This document shows positions 1-6,424 of a stretch of DNA of 64,000 bases, one piece after another. This DNA is from Actinomadura sp. WMMA1423. GTDB taxonomy: Bacteria > Actinomycetota > Actinomycetes > Streptosporangiales > Streptosporangiaceae. Position 1 is the stretch's first letter. The number at the start of each line of letters is the position of its first letter. The stretch spans positions 7,068,001 through 7,132,000 of the forward strand of contig NZ_CP041244.1 of NCBI RefSeq assembly GCF_006547145.1. Reading direction: 5' to 3'. The notes beneath the pieces are model-generated. The model saw only the letters and a program-made list of their open reading frames with translations, made no database searches and was not told where the DNA came from. Both the position numbers and the translations under genes were made by a program.

Positions 1-8
1 GGCTGACA

Positions 9-809
9 ATGAACGAGCAGATGCGCGCCAACACCGCCGCCTACGAGCAGACGATCCGCTCGACGCTCGCGCTGGCCGGGACGCTGCGGGACGCCGACTG
101 GGGCCGGCCGACCGACTGCCCCGGCTGGACGGTCAAGGACCAGCTCGCCCATATCGTCGGGGTGGAGCGCGATCTGCTCGGCGATCCCGCCACGCCCGTC
201 GAGCTGCCCGAGTTCGACCACGTACGCAACGACTTCGCCCGCTACCTGGAGGCCGCCGTGCACGCGCGGCGCCCCGTCCCCGGCCCGCGGGTGGCCGCGG
301 AGCTGGCCGACGCGCTCGAACGCCGCCTCGCGCAGATCGCCGGTGAGGACCCCGACCGCGTCCTGATGTGCCCGGACGGCAAGGAGGGCCCCTACACGCG
401 GTTCATCAAGTTCCGCGCCATGGACTGCTGGACCCACGAGCAGGACATCCGCCGCGCCGTCGGCCGTCCCGGCAACCTCGACGCCCCCGCGGCGATGTGC
501 TTCTGGGACCTGCTGAGCCGCGCCCTGCCCCGCATCGTCTCCCGCGCGGCGGAGGGCGTCCCCGGCCGGAGCGCCGCCTTCACGATCTCCGGGCCGCCCG
601 ACTTCGAGGTGGCCGTCACGGTCGGCGAGGACGGCCGCGGCGCGTGGTCGGACGTCCCGGCGTCCCCGTCGGCGCGGATCTCCATGGAGTGGGAGACCTA
701 CGCCCGGCTGACGGCGGGCCGGTCCACCGCCGCCGACGTCACCGTCCGCGCCGACGGCGACCACGAGCTGGCGGCCAGGATCGTCGCCACCATGGGCATC
801 ACCCCCTGA
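9..809 (+). CDS. Mycothiol-dependent maleylpyruvate isomerase family protein
   Basis: A 266-residue DinB-fold protein of the mycothiol-dependent metalloenzyme family (maleylpyruvate isomerase type). The N-terminal part has the family pattern CPGW followed by DQLAHIVGVE, with His48 as a likely metal ligand. The middle has MDCWTHEQDIRRAVGRP, which carries His143 and Asp146. Mycothiol is the actinobacterial thiol, so the family fits the host. The substrate cannot be read from sequence; members include true maleylpyruvate isomerases and many S-transferase-like proteins of unknown role. A second ATG at 21 is an alternative start. The bases TGA at 4-6 may be the stop of a gene lying left of the window. 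Confidence 0.85.
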   Translation: MNEQMRANTAAYEQTIRSTLALAGTLRDADWGRPTDCPGWTVKDQLAHIVGVERDLLGDPATPVELPEFDHVRNDFARYLEAAVHARRPVPGPRVAAELADALERRLAQIAGEDPDRVLMCPDGKEGPYTRFIKFRAMDCWTHEQDIRRAVGRPGNLDAPAAMCFWDLLSRALPRIVSRAAEGVPGRSAAFTISGPPDFEVAVTVGEDGRGAWSDVPASPSARISMEWETYARLTAGRSTAADVTVRADGDHELAARIVATMGITP

Positions 810-821
810 CGCCCGCCCGGA

Positions 822-1196
822 TCAGCCGAGGAGCCCGAGATACTGCGCGAGCCGCCCCTGGACCTGGGTCAGCAACTCCTCGTCCAGAACACCCGCACGA
901 TCTTCCAGGACGTCCTTCATGAGCGGCTGGACGGCGGGGACGCGGATCCAGCACTTCTTGGTGGCGCCGCCCTGGCCCTTGGAGAGCTGCACGTCGAAAC
1001 GGGTGCGGCGCCTGGTCGAGCCGGAGATGGGGCAGATGAGCACGAAGGGCCAGTCGGCGTCCCCGTTGGTCTCGCCGCCGGTGATCACCACCACGGGGCG
1101 GCGCTCGTCATGGATCTCCCTGCTCTCCTCGGGGATGAGGCGCAGCGTCTTGTCGGGGACGAGGTAGATGCCGCCGGCCAGGTAAGGGCCGGGCAT
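822..1196 (-). CDS. PemK/MazF-family toxin
   Basis: A 124-residue protein of the PemK/MazF superfamily, whose members are usually sequence-specific mRNA endoribonucleases. Visible family features are the small beta-barrel pattern: an early G-x-I-Y-L-V strand, ERRPVVVITG at about 32-40, FVLICPISGS at about 51-60, and a C-terminal helix ending QVQGRLAQYLGLLG. The ATG at 1196 is the only start that keeps this core, and it shares one base with the stop of the upstream gene (TGATG), so the two are translationally coupled. The partner is a Panacea/SocA-like protein rather than a typical MazE, which makes a toxin-antitoxin pair likely. RNase activity is inferred from the family only. Confidence 0.8.
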   Translation of the reverse strand: MPGPYLAGGIYLVPDKTLRLIPEESREIHDERRPVVVITGGETNGDADWPFVLICPISGSTRRRTRFDVQLSKGQGGATKKCWIRVPAVQPLMKDVLEDRAGVLDEELLTQVQGRLAQYLGLLG

Positions 1197-1876
1197 CACT
1201 CCTCCATGAGCCGCCGCGTGGCGTCGGCGCGGTCCTCGGCGAGGTAGTCCAGTTCCTCGGCGAGGTCGTCGACGCCGCCCGGCTCGTCCGCGGGAAGGGG
1301 GTTGCGCGCGGCCCAGTCGCGCAGGTGGGCGAGCCCGGGGCCGAGGTCCGGGTAGGGCGCCCCGCCGGAGAGGTCGAGCCGCACCTCGCGCCTGCCGTGC
1401 CTGACGGCCTCCTGCATGGGGGGCGTCTGGTAGGTGAGGTCGCGGAGCTGGCTCGCGGACCAGTCGCCGAAATCGTCGAGGACGCTGTCCACGATTCTGG
1501 TGAACGCGGCGTCGACGACGGTCTGCGGCGCGTCCGTCAGGTGGATCGTGTACTCGCAGTTGCCGGTGAAGGGATCGACGGTGCCCTCGACCTCCACGTG
1601 CCCGGCGTCCCGCAGGTCGCGCTCGACCTCCTTGAGGCGGAGGCTGTGCGGCCCGTAGTACCGCCATCTCCACTCCACGCCGGAGCCCGGCGGGAGGCCG
1701 TGCTCGACGGCTCGCAGGTCGGCCAGGTAGAGGAGCTTGGTGAGCTTGGTGCGGTTCACGCGCATGCCGTTGGCTCGGGCGGACGCCAGAAGGTAGGCGA
1801 TGGCCGCCGCCGGACCGCGAAGGGGCGCAGGAGCCGTCACGCTGCCCAGTGTATGTCCGCAGCTCAAGCCCACCAC
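1196..1876 (-). CDS. Panacea (DUF4065/SocA-like) domain protein, probable antitoxin
   Basis: A protein of up to 226 residues. Its first half carries a Panacea/DUF4065-type signature: TKLTKLLYLADLRAVEHG at about 42-59, then WRYYGPHSLRLKEVERDL at about 71-88. Panacea domains are known as promiscuous antitoxin domains that neutralise unrelated toxins. The coupled downstream gene encodes a PemK/MazF-like toxin, which fits. The C-terminal half (about 115-226) is acidic and not assigned; it could be the toxin-contacting part. The start is uncertain: ATG 1876 has no clear ribosome site, and GTG at 1840 (residue 13) is an alternative. A short inverted repeat lies just upstream at 1890-1905. Confidence 0.72.
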   Translation of the reverse strand: MVGLSCGHTLGSVTAPAPLRGPAAAIAYLLASARANGMRVNRTKLTKLLYLADLRAVEHGLPPGSGVEWRWRYYGPHSLRLKEVERDLRDAGHVEVEGTVDPFTGNCEYTIHLTDAPQTVVDAAFTRIVDSVLDDFGDWSASQLRDLTYQTPPMQEAVRHGRREVRLDLSGGAPYPDLGPGLAHLRDWAARNPLPADEPGGVDDLAEELDYLAEDRADATRRLMEE

Positions 1877-1889
1877 CCTTTCGGCTCTG

Positions 1890-1905
1890 TCGAAAGTATG
1901 TTCGA
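1890..1905. promoter_or_regulatory. Inverted repeat upstream of the toxin-antitoxin pair
   Basis: TCGAA-AGTATG-TTCGA is a perfect 5-bp inverted repeat 14 bases upstream of the ATG at 1876. A related inverted element, GATCGACATAC at 1953-1963, is nearly the reverse complement of GTATGTTCGATC at 1897-1908. Toxin-antitoxin operons are often autoregulated, so this is a candidate operator. The rest of the 1877-2016 gap shows nothing else. Confidence 0.3.
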
Positions 1906-2016
1906 TCCGGTTCGGGTACAGCCCGGGTGTCGCTTCGGAATCGTTGCCCTAAGTGATCGACATACTACTGCATGATGTCATCGCGGGACGGGTAAAGCGG
2001 CTTCCCTCGGGGGCGG

Positions 2017-2508
2017 TCAGCGGTGGCGGACGGCGCCCGGGAAGTGGGACGCCAGGAGGTCGGGGGACTCCTCGCGGCCGTCGAGGACGCGGTTGGTGCG
2101 CTCGACCGCGCGCCAGCCGTCCCCGGTGCGGCGCAGGCGCCAGCGGTTGGCGGTGGCGCGGCGCAGGACGAAGCCGTCCCGGTTGACGATCATCAGGGTG
2201 TAGCCGACGGCGGTGGCCTCGTCGCCGTCGACGGTGACGTGCGGCGGCCCGGCGAAGTGCGCGCAGCCGCCGGAGATCCAGCGCTGGTGGCCGCCGGAGC
2301 GGACCATCGCCTCGATCTCGTCCCGCCCGGTCATGAGGATCTCGTCGACGTCGTAGACGCCGCCGGGCTCCCAGAGCGCGGCGACCTCGGACGCGCAGCC
2401 GCCGTCGACCAGCGGACCGTAGGACAGGACCAGCCGGGTGATCTCCCGCTCGTCCTCCAGGGCGCGCAGCCGCTCCTCCAGGGCGGCCAGGCGGGCTTCG
2501 ACGCTCAC
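2017..2508 (-). CDS. SnoaL-like (NTF2-fold) domain protein
   Basis: A 163-residue protein with a SnoaL/NTF2-like cone fold. It has an N-terminal coiled helix with EARLAALEERLRALEDEREI, then a core with SYGPLVDGG, FAGPPHVTVDGDEA and NRWRLRRTGDGWR. SnoaL_4-type proteins are polyketide cyclases, ketosteroid isomerase-like enzymes or ring-hydroxylating accessory proteins. The GTG start at 2508 overlaps the stop of the LLM gene (GTGA), so the pair is co-transcribed. In a steroid-catabolic neighbourhood an isomerase or dehydratase acting on a steroid intermediate is possible, but no catalytic residue can be assigned with confidence. Confidence 0.75.
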   Translation of the reverse strand: MSVEARLAALEERLRALEDEREITRLVLSYGPLVDGGCASEVAALWEPGGVYDVDEILMTGRDEIEAMVRSGGHQRWISGGCAHFAGPPHVTVDGDEATAVGYTLMIVNRDGFVLRRATANRWRLRRTGDGWRAVERTNRVLDGREESPDLLASHFPGAVRHR

Positions 2509-3377
2509 GTCTCCTCCTCGAACTCCAGGCCGTGGCCGCCGGGCAGCTCCCGCAGGGCGGCGAGTTGCTCGCAGTAGTGCCGCGCCGATCCGGCCTCCAT
2601 GCGGACGCCGGCGATCGTCGCGCCCGCCTCGCGCAGCCGGGCGAGGGCCGCGGCGGACTCCTCCGGCGCGCCGATCGGGTCCAGCGGGCGCGGCGGCGCG
2701 AGCACCACGTCGAAGCCGGGCGGCAGGTCGGCGCCGGCGAGCATCGCGGCGACGGCGCTCATCGGCAGGCCGAACGGGACCCAGCCGTCGGCGGTCAGCG
2801 CGCGGCGCAGCGAGCGGCCGGAGCGGCCGCCGATCCACAGCGGGACGCGCTCCTGGACGGCGTGCGGCTCCACCACCAGCCCCGAGTAGGCGTAGTGCTC
2901 GCCGCGGTACTCCGGCGTGCGCCGCGACAGGGACGCCCGGAGCGCGGCCAGGGCGTCGTCGGCGCGCGCCCCGCGGCCGGCGAACGGCGCGCCCAGCAGG
3001 TCGAACTCCTCCTCCAGGCTGCCGACGCCGAGGCCGAGCGTGAGTCGCCCTCCGCTGATCCGGTCGAGCGTCCCGTAGCGCTTCGCGATGGCGAGCGGAT
3101 GGTGGTAGCCGAGCACGAGCACCTGCGTGGCGAGCCGGATCCGGGAAGTGCGGGCGGCGAGGTAACCGAACGTCGCGAGCGGGTCCCAGTAGACGCCGCC
3201 GCGCGTTCCCGCCGCCTCGGCGGGCACGGCGACGTGCTCGCTGCACGTCACGTGGTGGTACCCGAGCCGGTCGGCGGTCTCGGCGACCAGGGCCATCTCC
3301 TCGATGCCCGCGTCCGGCTCCCACGCGCCGCGGCCGGGCGGCTGGGCCGCCACCGGCGTGACGATCCCGACACGCAT
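2505..3377 (-). CDS. LLM-class (F420-type) flavin-dependent oxidoreductase
   Basis: A 290-residue luciferase-like monooxygenase-fold protein, probably F420-dependent. It starts MRVGIVTPVAAQ. It then shows CSEHVAVP, the strand SRIRLATQVLVLGYHHPLA, YGTLDRISGGRLTLGLGVGS and EEEFDLLGAPFAGRG, all typical of the TIGR03619-like branch. ATG 3377 is preceded by GGGGAGCAGCG, a good ribosome site; an ATG nine codons earlier lacks one. A KstR-like 14-bp palindrome lies at 3397-3410 in its leader. The gene is coupled to the SnoaL-like gene downstream. F420-dependent LLM proteins often reduce or oxidise alcohols or enones; the substrate is unknown here. Confidence 0.82.
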   Translation of the reverse strand: MRVGIVTPVAAQPPGRGAWEPDAGIEEMALVAETADRLGYHHVTCSEHVAVPAEAAGTRGGVYWDPLATFGYLAARTSRIRLATQVLVLGYHHPLAIAKRYGTLDRISGGRLTLGLGVGSLEEEFDLLGAPFAGRGARADDALAALRASLSRRTPEYRGEHYAYSGLVVEPHAVQERVPLWIGGRSGRSLRRALTADGWVPFGLPMSAVAAMLAGADLPPGFDVVLAPPRPLDPIGAPEESAAALARLREAGATIAGVRMEAGSARHYCEQLAALRELPGGHGLEFEEET

Positions 3378-3396
3378 CGCTGCTCCCCTCGTCGGC

Positions 3397-3410
3397 AGAA
3401 ACACGTTCTA
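3397..3410. promoter_or_regulatory. Candidate KstR-type operator
   Basis: AGAAACACGTTCTA fits the mycobacterial KstR consensus TnnAACnnGTTnnA except for the first base. It lies 20 bases upstream of the LLM gene start. It is the only near-match I found in the window, so it may be the site of a KstR-like protein or a chance match. Confidence 0.35.
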
Positions 3411-3494
3411 TCACGGCGCCCGGTCCGACCTGGGCCGCGGTCCCGCTCCCGCATGCTCGGGCTGACCTGCCCTTACTGCCCCTCTTCCGCTATG

Positions 3495-3508
3495 AGCAAG
3501 CGGTTGCT
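3495..3508. promoter_or_regulatory. Inverted repeat upstream of the IclR gene
   Basis: AGCAA-GCGG-TTGCT is a perfect 5-bp inverted repeat 47 bases before the IclR start. It lies in the 178-bp divergent gap between the LLM gene and the IclR gene, and is a candidate autoregulatory site. The gap is less G+C-rich near 3500-3540, as expected for a promoter. Confidence 0.35.
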
Positions 3509-3555
3509 ACATTCCAGGTAACAAGAATTCATTTCAGTCATGTTCTGGAGGTGCG

Positions 3556-4596
3556 ATGACCGAGGCCATGACGCCGGAGGCAGCGACGCCGGGGGCCGTG
3601 ACGCTGCCGGAGGCCATGACGCTGCCGGAGGCCATGACGCCGGAGGCCGTGAGCCGGCGGGGAGCGACGATGCGGACAGAGCCCATGACCCACGCGGACG
3701 CCATGACGCAGAGGGCGGACGCGCGCCGGGAGTCGCCGCCGTCGATGATCGAGCGGATGACGCTGATCCTCGACGCGTTCAACGGGCCGACGGCCCGGCT
3801 GACCCTGGAGGACGTCGCCCGCCGCACGCGGTTGCCGCGCTCGACCGCGCACCGGATCCTGGACCAGCTCGTCAAGCAGCGCTGGCTCGCGCACCACTCG
3901 TTCGGCTACGGGCTCGGCCAGCGCGCCCTCGGCCTCGGCGGGCAGGACGGCGGGCACGGCAAGATCCGCGAGGCCGCCGCGCCGCTGCTGCACGAGTTGC
4001 AGGTCACCACCGGGCTCGTCGCGCACCTGGCCGTCCTGGACGGCGCCGAGGTCTTCTACCTGGACAAGCTCGGCGGGCGCCTGGCCACCTCCGTCCCGTC
4101 CCGGGTCGGCGGCCGCGCCCCCGCGCACTGCACCGCGCTCGGCAAGGCGATGCTGGCGTGGCTGGAGCCCGAGCAGGTGGACGCGCTGCTCGGCTCGGGC
4201 ATCAGCCGGTTCACCAGCCGCACGATCGGCGAGCTGGGCATCCTCCATCAGGAGCTGCACCGCATCCGGCAGCGCCGGGGCCTGGCGTTCGAGCGCGGCG
4301 AGTCCTACCCGGGCATCGCCTGCGTCGCCGCGGCGATCCGCGGCGCCGAGGGGCCGGTCGCGGGCATCTCGCTGGTCGGCGACATCCGGGCGCCGCTGGA
4401 GAACGTCGCGCCGCTGGTCGTCACCGCCGCCCGCGAGGCGTCGCAGGTGCTGTTCCCCGGCTGGGCGCCGGGCGCCCGCGCGGGACGCCCCGGCGGCCGC
4501 ACCCGGCGCGCGGTCCGGACCGGCGAGGAGACCAGCTGGTCACCGGAGACCATGAACCGGCTGCTCGCGGTCGACGGGCGCGGCGACTGGATGTGA
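3556..4596 (+). CDS. IclR-family transcriptional regulator with N-terminal repeat tail
   Basis: A 346-residue IclR regulator. The winged helix-turn-helix spans about 65-115 (RLTLEDVARRTRLPRSTAHR) and the C-terminal effector-binding domain about 125-305 (HLAVLDGAEVFYLDKL, HCTALGKAMLAW, ACVAAAIRGAEGPVAGISLVG). IclR proteins bind short palindromes and often control aromatic or steroid catabolism. The first 60 residues are an unusual extension built from repeats of MT(L)PEA. GGAGGTGCG directly before ATG 3556 supports translation of the whole tail. The protein is a candidate binder of the recurring 15-bp palindrome seen across this window; that link is inferred. The C-terminal 40 residues (Arg/Gly-rich) are also an extension. 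Confidence 0.88.
   Translation: MTEAMTPEAATPGAVTLPEAMTLPEAMTPEAVSRRGATMRTEPMTHADAMTQRADARRESPPSMIERMTLILDAFNGPTARLTLEDVARRTRLPRSTAHRILDQLVKQRWLAHHSFGYGLGQRALGLGGQDGGHGKIREAAAPLLHELQVTTGLVAHLAVLDGAEVFYLDKLGGRLATSVPSRVGGRAPAHCTALGKAMLAWLEPEQVDALLGSGISRFTSRTIGELGILHQELHRIRQRRGLAFERGESYPGIACVAAAIRGAEGPVAGISLVGDIRAPLENVAPLVVTAAREASQVLFPGWAPGARAGRPGGRTRRAVRTGEETSWSPETMNRLLAVDGRGDWM
3601..3636 (+). repeat. Exact 18-bp tandem duplication in the IclR N-terminus
   Basis: ACGCTGCCGGAGGCCATG occurs twice head to tail (3601-3618, 3619-3636), encoding TLPEAM twice. Shorter 15-bp variants encoding TPEA(M) flank it on both sides (about 3571-3600 and 3634-3650). The repeat is in frame and expands a low-complexity tail in front of the DNA-binding domain. 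Confidence 0.85.
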
Positions 4597-4670
4597 CGGG
4601 CGGAGCGGTCGTGGCGGGCGGAGCGGGTGCGGCGGGCGCTTCACATGCGGCGGGCGGGCCGGACGCGATC

Positions 4671-5270
4671 TCAGCCCCAGCCCCACCGGTCGCCGATGCC
4701 CCACGGGTCGGGGGCGATCGGGGCGTCGGGCTCCCCGACGCCGAACCGGCTGCGGAAGAACACCATCGGGCGCCGCCACACGCCGTCGACCACCTCGTGC
4801 CGGTCCACCGCGAGGACCCGCCCGATCACCACCTCGTGGTCGCCGGCCTCGTGGATGTCGTGCACGACGCAGTGGACCGCGAGCAGGACGTCCGGCAGCA
4901 CGGGGGCGCCCCACCGCGACTCCTCCCAGTCCAGCTCCTCGAACTTGGTGCCCCGGCTCGACCCGAAGCGCTCGCACAGCTCGCGCTGCTCCTCGGCGAG
5001 CACGTTCACGCAGAACCGCCCGGCCGAGCGGATCCGCGGCCACGAGCGGCCGCGCTTGTCGGCGCAGAAGAGGATCAGCGGCGGGTCGAGCGAGACCGAC
5101 GCGAACGACTGGCAGGCGAAGCCGACCGGTTCGCCGCCGTCGATGGCGGTGATCACGGTGACGCCCGTCGCGAACTCCGCCATGGCCTGGCGGAAGTCCG
5201 CCGGCACCGGCGCGGCCGCGGCGTCCGCCGTGGCGTCGTGCAGGGGCGTGAACGCTGGCTCGGCTGGCAT
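4671..5270 (-). CDS. hsaB: Flavin reductase subunit of the 3-HSA hydroxylase (HsaB-like)
   Basis: A 199-residue flavin reductase of the two-component monooxygenase type. The core ATGVTVIT, PVGFACQSFASVSLDPPLILFC, RFCVNVLAEEQ and DHEVVIGRV closely follow mycobacterial HsaB. HsaB supplies reduced flavin to HsaA, which hydroxylates the 9,10-secosteroid 3-HSA. The length is slightly above the 187 residues of the M. tuberculosis protein. It is divergent from the hsaD-kstD-kshB operon across a 284-bp gap with several copies of the 15-bp palindrome. Two HsaA-type oxygenases are present (9159 and 17716), and this is the only such reductase seen, so it may serve both. Confidence 0.82.
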   Translation of the reverse strand: MPAEPAFTPLHDATADAAAAPVPADFRQAMAEFATGVTVITAIDGGEPVGFACQSFASVSLDPPLILFCADKRGRSWPRIRSAGRFCVNVLAEEQRELCERFGSSRGTKFEELDWEESRWGAPVLPDVLLAVHCVVHDIHEAGDHEVVIGRVLAVDRHEVVDGVWRRPMVFFRSRFGVGEPDAPIAPDPWGIGDRWGWG

Positions 5271-5307
5271 CTTCTCACCTCGGGGCTGCGAGCTTGCGGT
5301 CGGTCGG

Positions 5308-5338
5308 GTCCACTATGCGGCATTCCCACTAAGCGGTA
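5308..5338. promoter_or_regulatory. Tandem copies of the 15-bp palindrome (hsaB side)
   Basis: TCCCACTAAGCGGTA at 5324-5338 matches TCCCGSTNASCGGGA at most positions. A weaker neighbour, GTCCACTATGCGGCA at 5308-5322, has its centre 16 bp away. They lie 38-68 bases upstream of the hsaB start, where a repressor could block transcription. Confidence 0.5.
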
Positions 5339-5412
5339 CCTACCCGGCACCGGTCAAGCGGCGACCGGTGCACCCGAACGTAGGCACGCCCCGCCGCGGC
5401 CACGCGCCCCGA

Positions 5413-5427
5413 TCCCGATGAGTGGAA
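5413..5427. promoter_or_regulatory. 15-bp palindrome copy in the hsaB/hsaD gap
   Basis: TCCCGATGAGTGGAA is an 11-of-14 match to the degenerate family consensus, in the middle of the divergent gap. Confidence 0.4.
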
Positions 5428-5470
5428 GCGGGCGCCCCGGCGGCCCGGCGGAGCCGCCCCGGGACCAGGG

Positions 5471-5485
5471 TCCCGCTGATCGGGA
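5471..5485. promoter_or_regulatory. 15-bp palindrome copy upstream of hsaD
   Basis: TCCCGCTGATCGGGA differs from the family consensus at one position. It lies about 70 bases upstream of the hsaD start and is one of the strongest copies in the window. Confidence 0.6.
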
Positions 5486-5554
5486 TCCGGGCCGTGACCT
5501 CGCCGCCCCGCCGATTACGTTCCGGACAAGCCACCGTCGAAGGACTGGGAGATC

Positions 5555-6424
5555 ATGCCTGCGGAGCTGACCTACGAGTCGACGTTGCGCGAGCTCGCCA
5601 CCGACCAGGGCGTCCTGCGCTACCACGAGGCCGGGGAGGGCCCGCCGCTGCTGATGCTGCACGGCTCCGGTCCCGGCGTCACGGGCTGGCGCAACTACCG
5701 CGGCAACCTCGCCCGGTTCGCCGAGCACTTCCGGTGCCTGGTGCTGGAGTTCCCCGGGTTCGGGGTCAGCGACCCGACCGACGAGCACCCGATGATGGCC
5801 GCCGGCGGCGCCGTGGTCCGGTTCCTGGACGGCCTCGGCCTCGGCCAGGTCGACGTGATCGGCAACTCCATGGGCGGCATCGTCGCGGCGCAGGTGGCCC
5901 TGCGGCACCCCGACCGCGTCCGGCGGCTGGTCACCATCGGCGGGATCGGGAGCAACGTCTTCAGCCCCGCGCCCGGCGAGGGGATCAGGCTCCTGGCGGA
6001 GTTCACCGACGACCCGACCCGCGAGGGCCTCGTCCGCTGGCTGAACTCGATGGTGTACGACCCGCGGATCGTCACCGAGGAGATGATCGAGGAGCGCTGG
6101 CGGCAGGCCACCGATCCGGACACGCTCGCGAGCGCCCGACGCATGTACGGGTCGAAGGCGATGGCCGCCCGCGCCAAGGCGATGGCGGCCTCGAACGAGC
6201 CGCCGTACTGGGCGATGCTCCACAAGCTCAAGGCCAAGACCCTGATCACCTGGGGCCGCGACGACCGGGTCAGCCCCGTCGACATGGTGCTCGTGCCGAT
6301 GCGCACGATCCCCGACGTCCAGGTGAACATCTTCCCCAACTGCGGGCACTGGGTGATGATCGAGCAGAAGTCCGCCTGGGAGAGCGCCGTGCTGGCGTTC
6401 CTGACCCGGAAGGACGAGGAATGA
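5555..6424 (+). CDS. hsaD: Meta-cleavage product hydrolase (4,9-DSHA hydrolase, HsaD-like)
   Basis: A 289-residue alpha/beta hydrolase of the carbon-carbon bond-cleaving meta-cleavage product hydrolase family. It shows the oxyanion motif HGSGPG (36-41), nucleophile Ser105 in GNSMGG, Asp237 in GRDDRVSP and His265 in NCGHWVMIE. HsaD hydrolyses the product of HsaC ring cleavage, releasing a C7 dienoate and the HIP ring fragment. GGGAG lies just before ATG 5555. The stop overlaps the kstD start (ATGA), making this the first gene of a compact steroid operon. Aromatic-pathway MCP hydrolases are the alternative, but the kstD, kshB and hsaC neighbours favour HsaD. Confidence 0.87.
   Translation: MPAELTYESTLRELATDQGVLRYHEAGEGPPLLMLHGSGPGVTGWRNYRGNLARFAEHFRCLVLEFPGFGVSDPTDEHPMMAAGGAVVRFLDGLGLGQVDVIGNSMGGIVAAQVALRHPDRVRRLVTIGGIGSNVFSPAPGEGIRLLAEFTDDPTREGLVRWLNSMVYDPRIVTEEMIEERWRQATDPDTLASARRMYGSKAMAARAKAMAASNEPPYWAMLHKLKAKTLITWGRDDRVSPVDMVLVPMRTIPDVQVNIFPNCGHWVMIEQKSAWESAVLAFLTRKDEE

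Larger units (their letters stand above)
5271..5554. other. Divergent hsaB/hsaD control region
   Basis: This 284-bp gap between divergent hsaB and hsaD holds four matches to the 15-bp palindrome family: two adjacent copies on the hsaB side (5308-5338), one at 5413-5427 and the best at 5471-5485. No open reading frame here is convincing. A GGGAG ribosome site precedes hsaD. Confidence 0.6.

Noticed and set aside
1953..2186. Short open frame of 77 codons
   Set aside because: It overlaps the SnoaL-like gene antisense, is Arg/Gly-rich and has no ribosome site.
4598..4626. Direct repeat GGGCGGAGCGG between the IclR gene and hsaB
   Set aside because: Simple G+C-rich repeat with no symmetry, at a convergent 3' end; no function can be supported.
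3540..5570. Open frame of 676 codons overlapping the IclR gene and hsaB
   Set aside because: Translation is repetitive R/P/A/G without domains and crosses two genes on opposite strands.
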